Assembly: GCA_024687165.1 (NCBI GenBank)
Contig: JAILEY010000065.1
Location: 1 to 32,288, forward strand
DNA length: 32,288 bases
From: Treponema sp.
Lineage (GTDB): Bacteria; Spirochaetota; Spirochaetia; Treponematales; Treponemataceae
Direction: 5' to 3'
In this document: positions 8,498 to 16,802 of the stretch, piece by piece
Layout: every line of letters starts with the position of its first letter
How positions within the stretch are numbered: position 1 is the first letter of the stretch
Program-made: the position numbers and the translations under genes
Notes under the pieces: generated by a model
Database searches by the model: none
What the model was told of the DNA's origin: nothing
What the model saw: the letters and a program-made list of their open reading frames with translations, nothing else

Positions 8498-8968
8498 ATG
8501 AAGAAAAAAACTAAAATTGTATTTTCAATATATATTCTTGCAGGGATTTTGTGCGGAATCCTGATTAAACTTTTTCTCTTTGATGTTCTTAAAGTTCACG
8601 GAACATCAATGGAGCCACTGATAAAAAATAATGATTCTGTACTCGTCTGCAAATTCATTTATCACATCAGAAAACCAAGAGCAGGTGAAATTGTAATTTA
8701 TAAACATAAAGGAAATCTTGTAGTTAAACGCTGCGTCGCTACAGAATTTACTCCACTAGAATTTTCACAAGATTCGGGGTATACTCTTGATGTTGCAGGA
8801 AGAAAAATTCCGCTCACAGAATATCAGTTTCACAAGCTGAACGGTGTGCAACAGGTTCCCGAAAATACAGTTCTGCTGATTGGAGATAACGTGAGTAATT
8901 CAGTTGACTCAAGGGATTACGGATTTGTTTCTGCAAATGAAATTCTGGGCAAGGTACTTTCTAGATGA
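8498..8968 (+). CDS. lepB: Signal peptidase I
   Basis: A membrane serine protease that removes signal peptides from exported proteins. The 156-residue protein has one N-terminal transmembrane helix (about 8-30), the catalytic Ser37 in GTSMEPL, the catalytic Lys77 in VVKRCV, and the GDN (129-131) and SRDYG (138-142) boxes. It is short for the family, like Gram-positive SipS-type enzymes. Its stop overlaps the ATG of the transpeptidase gene by four bases (ATGA). No clear ribosome-binding site precedes the start. Confidence 0.94.
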   Translation: MKKKTKIVFSIYILAGILCGILIKLFLFDVLKVHGTSMEPLIKNNDSVLVCKFIYHIRKPRAGEIVIYKHKGNLVVKRCVATEFTPLEFSQDSGYTLDVAGRKIPLTEYQFHKLNGVQQVPENTVLLIGDNVSNSVDSRDYGFVSANEILGKVLSR

Positions 8969-10836
8969 ACAGTTTCTTAAAAAGACAACGAATTTTTCTG
9001 ATAATGATTCCATGCCTTATTTTTCTTGCAGTAATCTATTTAAAATTCATTAAGCTTTCGTCAGGCAAAAAAAGCACTTTTATAATTCCGCAAGTTACTG
9101 TTGAACGCGGTCTGATTGTAGACAGAAACGAAAAACCGCTCGCAATTTCAACAACGTTTTATCATTTTTCAGTTACTCCAAAGCTGATTAAAAATCCTTC
9201 ACATTTTTCAAAACTCGTTGCACCGATTCTTCAGATGAATGAAGAAGAAATTGAAAAAAAGATTTCTGAAAACAAAAGCCTTTCATTTCTTTATCTGAAG
9301 AAAAAAATTTCTCAGGAACAGTTTGAAGATCTTTCAAGAATCATTTCACAAAACGATTATTATAATGCGTGTAAGTTCGATACAATTCCGGGAAGAATCT
9401 ATCCTGAAAACAATCTTGCAAGTCAGCTGATTGGATACATGGGAGATGAAGGACGCGGCTTAAGCGGGATAGAATATTCACAGCAGGATGTTTTGAGTCC
9501 ACAGATTAAACCAAATCAAACAGGTGCATTTTTTGGAAACAATGTTTACCTGACAATTGATGCCGGACTTCAGTACAAGCTTGAAAAAATCGTGCAGAAC
9601 GCAATGGAAGAAACAAAAGCTGATAACCTCCGCCTTATTGCAGCCAATGCAAAAACCGGAGAAATTCTTTCCTACATAAGTCTGCCATCGGTAAACCTCA
9701 ATGAATACAGTTCTGCATCCGCAAAAGAAAAAATTGACCGTCCTGCAGTTCTTCCATACGAACCGGGAAGCGTATTTAAAATCTTTTCTGTAGCAGCCTT
9801 TCTCAACTCACGAGTAATTTCTGCGGATGACAGTTTTCTCTGTGACGGAATTTACTCAAGGAAAACAAGCAGAGGTGAAGTCGTAAAGATTACTTGTCTT
9901 GCACACCACGGCTGGCTGAATGCCCGAAAAGCACTTGAACTTTCCTGCAACGACGCACTTGCACAGATGAGTGAAAAAATCAACACGGAAGATTTTCTTG
10001 TTTACATACATAAATTTGGATTTGGTGAAAGAACTGGAGTTGAACTTCCGTCTGAAACACCTGGCTTTGTAAGAAACACAGACGACAGATTCTGGTCGGC
10101 ACGCTCAAAGGCTACAATTTCAATCGGACAGGAAATTCAGGTAAGTGCACTTCAGCTTGTTCAGGCTGCAACTGCTCTTGCAAATAAAGGTCAGATTATC
10201 AAGCTTTCTTTAATTCACAAAATCTGCGACAAAGACAGAAACGTAATTTATGAACACAAAGTTGTTCCTGGAGAAAAAGTTTTAAGCGCATCAACGGCAG
10301 ATTATATTTTAAGCTGTATGGAAACTACAACAGAACGAGGAAACGCAACAAGAGCCTTCATCGGTGACATTTCAATAGGTTCAAAAACCGGAACCGCACA
10401 GATGGCAGAAAACGGAACCTACAGCAAAACAGACTTTCTCGCAAATGAAATTGCAATTTTTCCTGTAAACGATCCGCAGATAATTCTTTACATCGCAATT
10501 GAAAAACCTCAGGGCGGAGAAACCTACGCAGGACGAATCGTTGCACCTGTAATCAAAGCAACGGCAAACGAAATCATCGATCATCTTGGAATTGCCAGAG
10601 AAAATGCTGCTAGTCTTGCACACTCGGGGCGTACAAGAATTTCTTCAACTCAGCCTGTTGAATTAAAAACAAAAGTCCCTGATTTTACAGGAAGATCAAA
10701 AAGAGACCTTCTGCCTCTTCTTCAGCGTGATGACATAAGAGTAATCATCAAGGGTGAAGGATGGGTAACAAGCCAGACCCCGGAAGCGGGAACTCCAGTT
10801 ACAGGAAACATGACAATTGAACTCAATCTGGAATAA
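8965..10836 (+). CDS. ftsI: Penicillin-binding transpeptidase with C-terminal PASTA domain (FtsI/PBP2 class)
   Basis: A class B penicillin-binding protein that crosslinks peptidoglycan, probably septal. The 623-residue protein has a single transmembrane anchor (about 10-28), a dimerization domain starting at TVERGLIVDRN, and a transpeptidase domain with SVFK at 269-272, SCN at 327-329 and KTGT at 474-477. A PASTA domain occupies about 560-622 (VPDFTGRSKRDLL, SQTPEAGTPV). Length and layout fit FtsI; the symbol is likely rather than proven, since the usual dcw-cluster neighbours are absent. Translation is coupled to lepB upstream, and the next gene starts inside its last 20 bases. Confidence 0.9.
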   Translation: MNSFLKRQRIFLIMIPCLIFLAVIYLKFIKLSSGKKSTFIIPQVTVERGLIVDRNEKPLAISTTFYHFSVTPKLIKNPSHFSKLVAPILQMNEEEIEKKISENKSLSFLYLKKKISQEQFEDLSRIISQNDYYNACKFDTIPGRIYPENNLASQLIGYMGDEGRGLSGIEYSQQDVLSPQIKPNQTGAFFGNNVYLTIDAGLQYKLEKIVQNAMEETKADNLRLIAANAKTGEILSYISLPSVNLNEYSSASAKEKIDRPAVLPYEPGSVFKIFSVAAFLNSRVISADDSFLCDGIYSRKTSRGEVVKITCLAHHGWLNARKALELSCNDALAQMSEKINTEDFLVYIHKFGFGERTGVELPSETPGFVRNTDDRFWSARSKATISIGQEIQVSALQLVQAATALANKGQIIKLSLIHKICDKDRNVIYEHKVVPGEKVLSASTADYILSCMETTTERGNATRAFIGDISIGSKTGTAQMAENGTYSKTDFLANEIAIFPVNDPQIILYIAIEKPQGGETYAGRIVAPVIKATANEIIDHLGIARENAASLAHSGRTRISSTQPVELKTKVPDFTGRSKRDLLPLLQRDDIRVIIKGEGWVTSQTPEAGTPVTGNMTIELNLE

Positions 10837-12601
10837 AAATTTAGAATCTTTTAAAAACAGATTTCCTCAGCTTGAACAGCAGCTTTCAAAAGAAACTTGC
10901 AAAGAAATAATCATAGAAGAAACAAAAAACGGCAGCGTAACTGCAACAGAAAACGGACTTCTTCTTCATTCAAAATACAATCCACAACGGGAAGCTCAAA
11001 CTTTAATTTCTACATTTGACAGCTCAAAAAAAGAAGCGGCAATTTTTTTAGGATTCGGACTTGGACACGCACTTATTGAATTTGCAAAAAAAAATAAAAA
11101 TTCAACGATGATTGTTTTTGAAGAAAACATTCCGCATTTTTTTTCAGCACTTGAAGCTCTGGACTGGAGTGAAGTTTTTGCTCATGAAAAATTAATTCTT
11201 GCGTTAGGAGCAACAGCAGAAAATGCAGCCTCTTTAATCAACGGATTCAAGGCAGAAGAACTTCAAGTTTTCAAAGTTAAATCACAAACTGCACATGCAG
11301 AAGCTTACTTCAGCACAATAGAAGCAAAAATTGAACAGACAAAACAGAAAGAAGAAATTAATACAAATACTCTTGAAAAATTTGCAACTCTCTGGACAAG
11401 CAACAGCTTCAGAAACCTTGAATACATGGACAGTCTTTCAGGTGTAAAAAAATACTCTTCACGTGGAACTGAACTTCCATTTGTAATTCTTGCAGCAGGA
11501 CCAAGCCTTCAAAAACTTCTTCCGCATCTTGCCGAAATAAAAAAACGAGCTGTAATTGTCTGCGTTGATACAGCAGTTCATGCATGCATTAAAGCAGGTG
11601 TTGAGCCGGATTTTATAATTCTTGCGGATCCTCAGTATTACTGTGCGCTTCATCTGGAATTCTTAAAATGTCCTTCATCAATTTTAATAACAGAAATTGC
11701 AGCCTATCCTATGGTATTCAAATTTCCATGCAAGGAAATAGTTCTTTTTTCATCACTCTTCCCGATTGGAAATTATTTTGAAAAAAAATCAGAGGAAAAA
11801 GGTAAGCTCGCAGCAGGTGGAAGCGTAACAACAACAGCATGGGATTTTGCACGCCTTTGTAATGCAAAAGAAATTTTTGTTGCAGGAATGGATCTTGGAT
11901 TTCCTGGGAAACAGACACATATTCGTGGCTCACAGTTTGAAGAAAAAGCCCACATGGCAAGCACGAAAATTAAAAATGCAGAAACAGATAATGCAGTAAG
12001 TCTCTTTGGAGCAGCACCTTATATTGCAAAAGATTACAACGGCACTCCGATTCTTACTGACAAAAGAATGTCTCTCTTCAGCTGGTGGTTTGAAAATGAA
12101 ACTGCAAAAGCAAATGCTGCAGGAACAAAAACTTACACACTTACAGCGGAAAGTCTTTTCATAAAAGGAATTGAAAAATATCCTTTAGAAAAATTTCTTG
12201 AAAAAAAAGAAATCTCAGAATGCAAAAAAATCTTCTTTGATCAGGCTGAAAAAAATATTTCTGAAATCAAGACAAAAAGCATAAAAGAATTGAAAAAAGA
12301 ATTTTTCAGTAATCTTGAAAAACTGGAATCGCTTTCAAAACGCGCAATCAACCTTTGCAAAAAAGCTTCAGAAAACAGAATGCGTCTTCAAGAATATCTT
12401 GGAGAGCTTTCAAAAATTGACTCAGAAATTCTTAATTCAGAATGCAAGGATGCAGCATCATTAGTATTCCCTACTCAACGTCAGCTTGCAAAACTTTCAG
12501 AAAATCTTTCACAGGACAAACAGACATTCCAGATTCAGTACTCAAATCTGATTTACAGTGAACTCTTAAAATCCGTAAGAAACCTTCAAAAATTTATTTA
12601 A
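10817..12601 (+). CDS. DUF115 / MptE-like motility-associated glycosyltransferase-type protein (Maf family)
   Basis: 594 residues. The start is a TTG 20 bases inside the transpeptidase gene, with GGAAAC eight bases before it. Residues about 210-330 carry the DUF115/MptE-like core (FVILAAGPSLQKLLP, VDTAVHACIKAGVEPDF, LADPQYY), followed by FVAGMDLGF; the C-terminal 150 residues are helical and Lys/Glu-rich. In flagellated bacteria such Maf proteins transfer nonulosonic or related sugars to flagellin; several Treponema flagellins are known to be glycosylated. A flagellin substrate here is inferred from family and from the sigma-28-like promoters just downstream. The gene is cotranscribed with cell-wall genes, which is unusual for a Maf gene. 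Confidence 0.85.
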   Translation: MNSIWNKNLESFKNRFPQLEQQLSKETCKEIIIEETKNGSVTATENGLLLHSKYNPQREAQTLISTFDSSKKEAAIFLGFGLGHALIEFAKKNKNSTMIVFEENIPHFFSALEALDWSEVFAHEKLILALGATAENAASLINGFKAEELQVFKVKSQTAHAEAYFSTIEAKIEQTKQKEEINTNTLEKFATLWTSNSFRNLEYMDSLSGVKKYSSRGTELPFVILAAGPSLQKLLPHLAEIKKRAVIVCVDTAVHACIKAGVEPDFIILADPQYYCALHLEFLKCPSSILITEIAAYPMVFKFPCKEIVLFSSLFPIGNYFEKKSEEKGKLAAGGSVTTTAWDFARLCNAKEIFVAGMDLGFPGKQTHIRGSQFEEKAHMASTKIKNAETDNAVSLFGAAPYIAKDYNGTPILTDKRMSLFSWWFENETAKANAAGTKTYTLTAESLFIKGIEKYPLEKFLEKKEISECKKIFFDQAEKNISEIKTKSIKELKKEFFSNLEKLESLSKRAINLCKKASENRMRLQEYLGELSKIDSEILNSECKDAASLVFPTQRQLAKLSENLSQDKQTFQIQYSNLIYSELLKSVRNLQKFI

Positions 12602-12619
12602 TTTTTCTTCAGATTAAAT

Positions 12620-12646
12620 TAAAGATTTTCAAACTCCGTCCGATAA
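12620..12646 (+). promoter_or_regulatory. Sigma-28-like (FliA) promoter of the small RNA
   Basis: TAAAGATT (12620-12627), 11 bases, then TCCGATAA (12639-12646). The sigma-28 consensus is TAAAGTTT-N11-GCCGATAA, so 14 of 16 positions match with the exact spacing. It begins about 20 bases after the DUF115 stop codon and points into the noncoding stretch. Confidence 0.72.
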
Positions 12647-12652
12647 TAATAT

Positions 12653-12801
12653 TAGCTTGAACAGCAGTTTTAATACAGACGGTTCTTGAGAGAAATCAAG
12701 AGGACATCCAGACGCCTGTGTTAAAATTAAGCATTGTTTTTTCAATGTAAATATCTCCATGTGAAAGGCCTTGAGGGTTTAGACTCAGGGCTTTTCTTTT
12801 T
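12653..12801 (+). ncRNA. Predicted small RNA (or structured leader) under a sigma-28-like promoter
   Basis: This stretch has no usable reading frame; its ATGs are followed at once by stops. It holds, in order, a hairpin TCTTGA/TCAAGA (12684-12689 with 12696-12701), a possible enclosing pair of ACAG/CTGT arms, a hairpin CATTG/CAATG around a T6 loop (12732-12747), and a 12-bp terminator hairpin with a T-rich tail. The predicted length is about 145 nt, from a start near 12653 to the tail near 12801. It does not match the c-di-GMP, TPP, 6S or SRP RNA patterns I know. A flagellar-regulon small RNA is my inference; an attenuated leader of the HD-GYP gene is the alternative. Confidence 0.6.
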
Positions 12802-12806
12802 CTTTT
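12764..12806 (+). terminator. Intrinsic terminator of the small RNA
   Basis: A 12-bp stem (12764-12775 with 12784-12795, two G-U pairs) around an 8-base loop, followed by a tract of T with few C. It lies before the second sigma-28-like promoter, so the upstream transcript would end here. Confidence 0.85.
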
Positions 12807-12815
12807 TAAATCAAT

Positions 12816-12843
12816 TAAAGATTTTTGATATTTCTGCCGATAT
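12816..12843 (+). promoter_or_regulatory. Second sigma-28-like promoter, facing the HD-GYP gene
   Basis: TAAAGATT (12816-12823), 12 bases, then GCCGATAT (12836-12843). The minus-10 half keeps the GCCGATA core; spacing is one base longer than the consensus. The start point would fall near 12850, leaving about 11 bases before the ATG. Confidence 0.6.
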
Positions 12844-12860
12844 ATAGAAAGGGTTTATTT

Positions 12861-14339
12861 ATGTTTACGTACGAACTTTCTGAAATTACAGCAGGTACAC
12901 ATTTTGATTCTCCAGCAAAGATAGATGAGCTTTTTGTCATCACACTTCCTCCATGTCCAATCACAAGAGAACAGCTTTCGGCACTTCAGCACTGGGGATT
13001 TTTAAGAATCAATGTTGACTCAGAAATGAAGAAACAAGCTCAACCCGCAGAAAATAAAGAAAAATCTGCTTCATCATCAGCACCAAAAAATTCAGCTTCA
13101 ATTGGAAAAATTGAAACAGTTGATCTTTCAGAATTTTCAGATGACGAAGGAAAAATACCGGAAGATCAGATCCCGGACAAATTTAAAACTTCAGAAGAAG
13201 TTGACATTTCAGATTTTACATCAGGATTTTCTGAACCAGCTGAAGAACCAAAAACATCTTCTGCAAAAAAACAGGTTCCTGATGATCTTAAAAATACAAC
13301 ACATGCAGCAAGCACATCACTCGCAGCATATGTAAACTCTCATTCAGGCGGGGCAACTGCAATACCTTCTGCAGTAGGTGGAACTGACGATATTTCCTCA
13401 GAAGAAGATGAACAGAAAAAAATTGAAGCTGCGCAGGAAACTTACGAAAAATTTCTTGATTTCATAAATCAGGTTTATACACACTATGCAACACACAAAG
13501 AATTTTCAATTCCTGAAATAAACGGAAAAGTTCTTGAACTTTGTAATTTCGTAAGGGAAAACAGAAGCTTTATTCTCCGCATTTCACCTAACTTTGAAAC
13601 AAGAAATAAAAATTTTATTCTGACACACAGCATGCGTACAACAGTTCTCTGCATTGTCATGGGACTCCAGCTTAACATGCCGTATGACAAACTGATTGAA
13701 CTTGGAGTTGCAAGTATCCTTCATGAAATCGGGCAGATTCGTCTTCCGCCTCAGCTTTACATGACAGACAAAATGCTTTCACCTTCAGAAAAAGCACAGA
13801 TGCAGACTCATACTGTGATCGGATATAAAATTCTCAAAGATGCAGGATTTCCTCTTTCAGTACAGCTTGGTGTTCTTGAACATCATGAGCGTGAAACAGG
13901 TACAGGATATCCGCGTGCATTGAAGGGCGATAAAATTTCACTCTATGCAAAAATCATTTCGATTGCTTGTTCTTTTGATGCAATTACAAGTCCAAGAACT
14001 TTTAAAGAATCAAAGACAACTTATGAAGGAATGATCGAGCTTTTAAAGAATGAAAATCACGCATACGACGATACTGTTGTTAAAGCACTTTTGTTCAGCA
14101 TCTCACTCTACCCTATTGGAGCATACGTTTATCTTTCAAACGGAAAAGTTGCTCAGGTTGTAAATGTTTCTCCAGTAAGCCCGAAAAATCCGATTGTAAA
14201 AATCATAGGTTCGGTAAATGCTGACGGGAAACCAAAGATCGTACAGACAGATGATGTTAATCTTAAAATCATCCGCGCAATGACTAAAAAAGAAACCAAA
14301 GACCTCAAGCAGGCACTTGGTGAAACTGAATCTGAATAA
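12861..14339 (+). CDS. HD-GYP-type c-di-GMP phosphodiesterase-like protein, variant HD dyad
   Basis: 492 residues, soluble. AAAGGG eight bases before the ATG supports 12861 over an ATG 36 bases upstream that lies inside the promoter. Residues 1-55 form a small N-terminal domain, 56-190 are acidic, Ser-rich linker, and about 195-470 carry the HD-GYP domain: H256 in THSMRT, a HEIGQ motif at 288-292, H317, HHE at 341-343 and GYP at 349-351. The canonical HD...K of HDIGK reads HE...Q here, so metal binding or catalysis may differ. HD-GYP proteins normally degrade c-di-GMP and control motility; the sigma-28-like promoter fits that. It is convergent with the AKR gene, 17 bases between stops. Confidence 0.88.
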   Translation: MFTYELSEITAGTHFDSPAKIDELFVITLPPCPITREQLSALQHWGFLRINVDSEMKKQAQPAENKEKSASSSAPKNSASIGKIETVDLSEFSDDEGKIPEDQIPDKFKTSEEVDISDFTSGFSEPAEEPKTSSAKKQVPDDLKNTTHAASTSLAAYVNSHSGGATAIPSAVGGTDDISSEEDEQKKIEAAQETYEKFLDFINQVYTHYATHKEFSIPEINGKVLELCNFVRENRSFILRISPNFETRNKNFILTHSMRTTVLCIVMGLQLNMPYDKLIELGVASILHEIGQIRLPPQLYMTDKMLSPSEKAQMQTHTVIGYKILKDAGFPLSVQLGVLEHHERETGTGYPRALKGDKISLYAKIISIACSFDAITSPRTFKESKTTYEGMIELLKNENHAYDDTVVKALLFSISLYPIGAYVYLSNGKVAQVVNVSPVSPKNPIVKIIGSVNADGKPKIVQTDDVNLKIIRAMTKKETKDLKQALGETESE

Positions 14340-14356
14340 AAAAAATCGATCTGCAA

Positions 14357-15145
14357 TCAGTTGAAAAACATTTTCTGCATTTCAAGGTCATCAACAAATT
14401 TTTTATCTATCACAGGCTGATGATCATTGAAGTACAGAATCTGCTGAAGTTCTTCCTGCGTATGAATGCCCCAGACAGGCACGACATTTTCACATTTTTC
14501 CTGCATGAAAAATCCAAGGGCAAGAGGAATATCATTTACAATTCCACCATTCAGCGGCTGCATCGCAACACAACCGACATCATTTTCTTCACAAAGATGA
14601 ACGATTTCATAAACCTCATCAGGTGAAATCATGCTGAACGGAAACTGAACAACTTCATAAAGATCACTCTGAATTACTTCGCGTGCCATATCAAGATTTT
14701 CTGTTGCAACTCCAAAATGGCGGATTATTCCTTTTTCTTTCTGAGCAAGCAGTTCGTTGTAAAGTCCATCCTGTTCATTTGGTCTGGGAATGAACAGAGG
14801 ATTTTCAAGCTGAAAAAGATCGACGGTTTTACTCTGAAGACAATCAAGACTTTCCTGAATATCAAGCCTAAGCTCGCGGGAATTTTGTGCAGAACTTTTT
14901 GTTGCAATAAAAACATTGTGCCTGATTCCGCGAAGTGCAGAACCAAGTCTTTTTTCACATACAGGCTTTGAATGTGAAGTATCAAAAAAATTCATTCCAC
15001 CTGAATATGCCTGATGAACAAGCGCCCATGCTTTTCTGTCTGCCTCTGCCCCGAATGCTTCAATCTCTTTGCAATCAAGACTTTCCGCACCAAAGGCAGT
15101 TTTAGAAACGAGAAGTTTAGTTTTTCCAAGTGAAATATAATCCAA
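14357..15145 (-). CDS. Aldo/keto reductase-like protein lacking catalytic Tyr and His
   Basis: 262 residues. It starts at TTG with GGAG eight bases upstream. The aldo/keto reductase barrel is recognisable: YISLGKTKLLVSKTAFGAE at the N-terminus, GMNFFDTS with Asp55, VFIATKS with Lys83, GIIRHFGVATE and VQFPFSMIS. The catalytic tetrad is Asp-Tyr-Lys-His in the family; by alignment of FDTxxxY the Tyr position holds Lys60, and the usual His in LQxH reads Glu114 (LFQLENPLF). It is probably unable to do classical NADPH-dependent carbonyl reduction. It lies downstream of glyS, separated by a perfect inverted repeat. Confidence 0.82.
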   Translation of the reverse strand: MDYISLGKTKLLVSKTAFGAESLDCKEIEAFGAEADRKAWALVHQAYSGGMNFFDTSHSKPVCEKRLGSALRGIRHNVFIATKSSAQNSRELRLDIQESLDCLQSKTVDLFQLENPLFIPRPNEQDGLYNELLAQKEKGIIRHFGVATENLDMAREVIQSDLYEVVQFPFSMISPDEVYEIVHLCEENDVGCVAMQPLNGGIVNDIPLALGFFMQEKCENVVPVWGIHTQEELQQILYFNDHQPVIDKKFVDDLEMQKMFFN

Positions 15146-15159
15146 GTTTTTTTCTCCGA

Positions 15160-15197
15160 CTTTAACAGACAGCAGAAAAATCCACCGTCTGTTAAAG
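15160..15197. repeat. Perfect 11-bp inverted repeat between glyS and the AKR-like gene
   Basis: CTTTAACAGAC (15160-15170) and GTCTGTTAAAG (15187-15197) around a 16-base loop. On the minus strand it stands between the glyS stop and the GGAG of the AKR-like gene, but no T run follows, so it is not a standard terminator. It may be a processing or regulatory hairpin. Confidence 0.65.
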
Positions 15198-15213
15198 CAA
15201 GCTTATTTTTAAA

Positions 15214-16668
15214 TTATTTCTTTACCGGCTTGTAGCTCTTAATCTGGTTAAAGATATAGCCAGTAAGTTCATCAACTTTAACACGTTCCTGTTCCATTGT
15301 GTCGCGGTTGCGAACTGTAACTGTATTAAAGTTTGCGCTTGAACTGTCGAGAGTGTCATAGTCTACAGTTACACAGAATGGAGTACCAACTTCATCCTGA
15401 CGGCGGTAACGCTTTCCTACTGTTCCGCTCTGATCGTAATCTGTAACAAAATCTTCTCTGAGCGTATTCTGGATTTCCTTTGCTTTTTCAGCAAGTCCGT
15501 CTTTCTTCATCAATGGAAGAACTGCAACTGTTATTGGAGCAAGCTTTGGATGAAGATGAAGAACTGTTCTGTAATCTTCTTTTCCGTCTGTACCAACATT
15601 CTGTTCTTCGTAAGCTTCACAAAGGAACATGAGGAAGTTGCGGTTAAGACCTGCAGAAGTTTCAACTACATATGGAACATAGCGTTCATTTCCGTTGTCC
15701 TGATCGATGTAATGAAGATCCTTCTTTGAATACTGTTCATGCTGTGAAAGGTCAAAATCTGTGCGTGAGTGAATTCCTTCAATTTCTTCAAAACCGATTG
15801 GGAAATTATATGTAATATCGTAAGCATCTTTTGCGTAATGAGCAAGCTTGTCATGATGATGCCACTTAAGCTGATTTTCCGGAATACCGTACTTAAGATA
15901 GAATGCCCAGCGGTCCTTGCGCCATCTGTCAAACACTTCATCTTCAGTTCCAGGCTTACAGAAATATTCCATTTCCATCTGTTCAAATTCACAAGTACGG
16001 AAAATAAAATTCTTGAAAATGATTTCGTTGCGGAATGACTTACCAACCTGAGCTACACCAAAAGGTACCTTCATGCGGTTAGACTGAATTATGCTCTTGA
16101 AGTCAGTAAAGATCCCCTGACAAGTTTCAGGACGAAGGTAAACAATATGAGCTGCATCTGCAACAGGTCCCTGATATGTTTTAAACATAAGATTGAATTC
16201 ACGAACGTCTGTCCATTTGTGTTCATTTCCACAAGTAGGACACTTTATGTTTGCATCGATAAAATCATGCATTTCCTGATGAGTCCATGTATCAACAGGC
16301 TTTTCTGGCTGAGTTCCAGTTTTTTCAAAATATTCTTCAATAATTGTATCAGCACGGAAACGAGCCTTACATTCTGTACAGTCAACCATTGGATCTGAGA
16401 AGTGTCCAACGTGACCAGAAGCTTCCCAAGTTGTGTGATGCTGGAAAATTGCTGAATCAAGTCCAACAACATCATCATGAAGCTGAGTCATGTAATGCCA
16501 CCATTCGTTCTGAATGTTGCGCTTAAATTCTACACCGAGAGGACCATAATCCCAGGCTCCTGCCATACCGCCGTAAATTTCAGATGCCTGATAAACAAAT
16601 CCGCGGCGCTTACACAATGAGATGATCTTATCCAGTGTGCATGAATGATCTACAGTTTTTTCTGCCAT
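15214..16668 (-). CDS. glyS: Glycyl-tRNA synthetase, alpha2 type
   Basis: Charges tRNA-Gly with glycine. The 484-residue class II enzyme is of the homodimeric type rather than the GlyQ/GlyS two-subunit type: it has GFVYQASEIYGGMAGAWDYG near the N-terminus, paired CxxC motifs (CTEC and CPTC), VYLRPETCQGIF, the motif-2 segment RNEIIF with RTCEFEQMEMEYF, and the C-terminal anticodon-binding region (HPKLAPITVAVLPL). The length is about normal for the family (roughly 460). AAGGAG eight bases before the ATG fixes the start. Confidence 0.96.
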   Translation of the reverse strand: MAEKTVDHSCTLDKIISLCKRRGFVYQASEIYGGMAGAWDYGPLGVEFKRNIQNEWWHYMTQLHDDVVGLDSAIFQHHTTWEASGHVGHFSDPMVDCTECKARFRADTIIEEYFEKTGTQPEKPVDTWTHQEMHDFIDANIKCPTCGNEHKWTDVREFNLMFKTYQGPVADAAHIVYLRPETCQGIFTDFKSIIQSNRMKVPFGVAQVGKSFRNEIIFKNFIFRTCEFEQMEMEYFCKPGTEDEVFDRWRKDRWAFYLKYGIPENQLKWHHHDKLAHYAKDAYDITYNFPIGFEEIEGIHSRTDFDLSQHEQYSKKDLHYIDQDNGNERYVPYVVETSAGLNRNFLMFLCEAYEEQNVGTDGKEDYRTVLHLHPKLAPITVAVLPLMKKDGLAEKAKEIQNTLREDFVTDYDQSGTVGKRYRRQDEVGTPFCVTVDYDTLDSSSANFNTVTVRNRDTMEQERVKVDELTGYIFNQIKSYKPVKK

Positions 16669-16718
16669 ATTAATTGCTCCTTTTCGCTATTGGCTTGTAG
16701 CGATAAAAAATAATGCTA

Positions 16719-16747
16719 ATATTACCATATAGACAAAGAATTGTAAA
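16719..16747 (-). promoter_or_regulatory. Promoter of glyS
   Basis: On the minus strand TTTACA (16742-16747) and TAATAT (16719-16724) are 17 bases apart, leaving a leader of about 45 bases with AAGGAG. I see no T-box features in the leader. Confidence 0.6.
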
Positions 16748-16764
16748 ACATGAGTTGGAATGAG

Positions 16765-16793
16765 TTGTAAATGGTAAGATTTTTCTATAAAAT
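16765..16793 (+). promoter_or_regulatory. Promoter of the 16803 gene, placed for a leaderless transcript
   Basis: TTGTAA (16765-16770) and TAAAAT (16788-16793) are 17 bases apart. The next ATG follows immediately and the second ATG nine bases later, so +1 falls at or just before the ATG at 16803. No Shine-Dalgarno is present. Confidence 0.55.
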
Positions 16794-16802
16794 ATGGAAA
16801 TT

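Noticed and set aside
12653-12801. A c-di-GMP riboswitch or 6S RNA upstream of the HD-GYP gene
   Set aside because: The conserved GEMM blocks are absent, no long 5'/3' closing stem with a central bubble is evident, and a terminator separates the RNA from the gene.
15160-15197. Standard terminator for glyS
   Set aside because: The minus-strand side is followed by TCGGAG and an A run, not Ts.
16669-16718. T-box leader of glyS
   Set aside because: The leader is only about 45 bases and lacks the T-box sequence.
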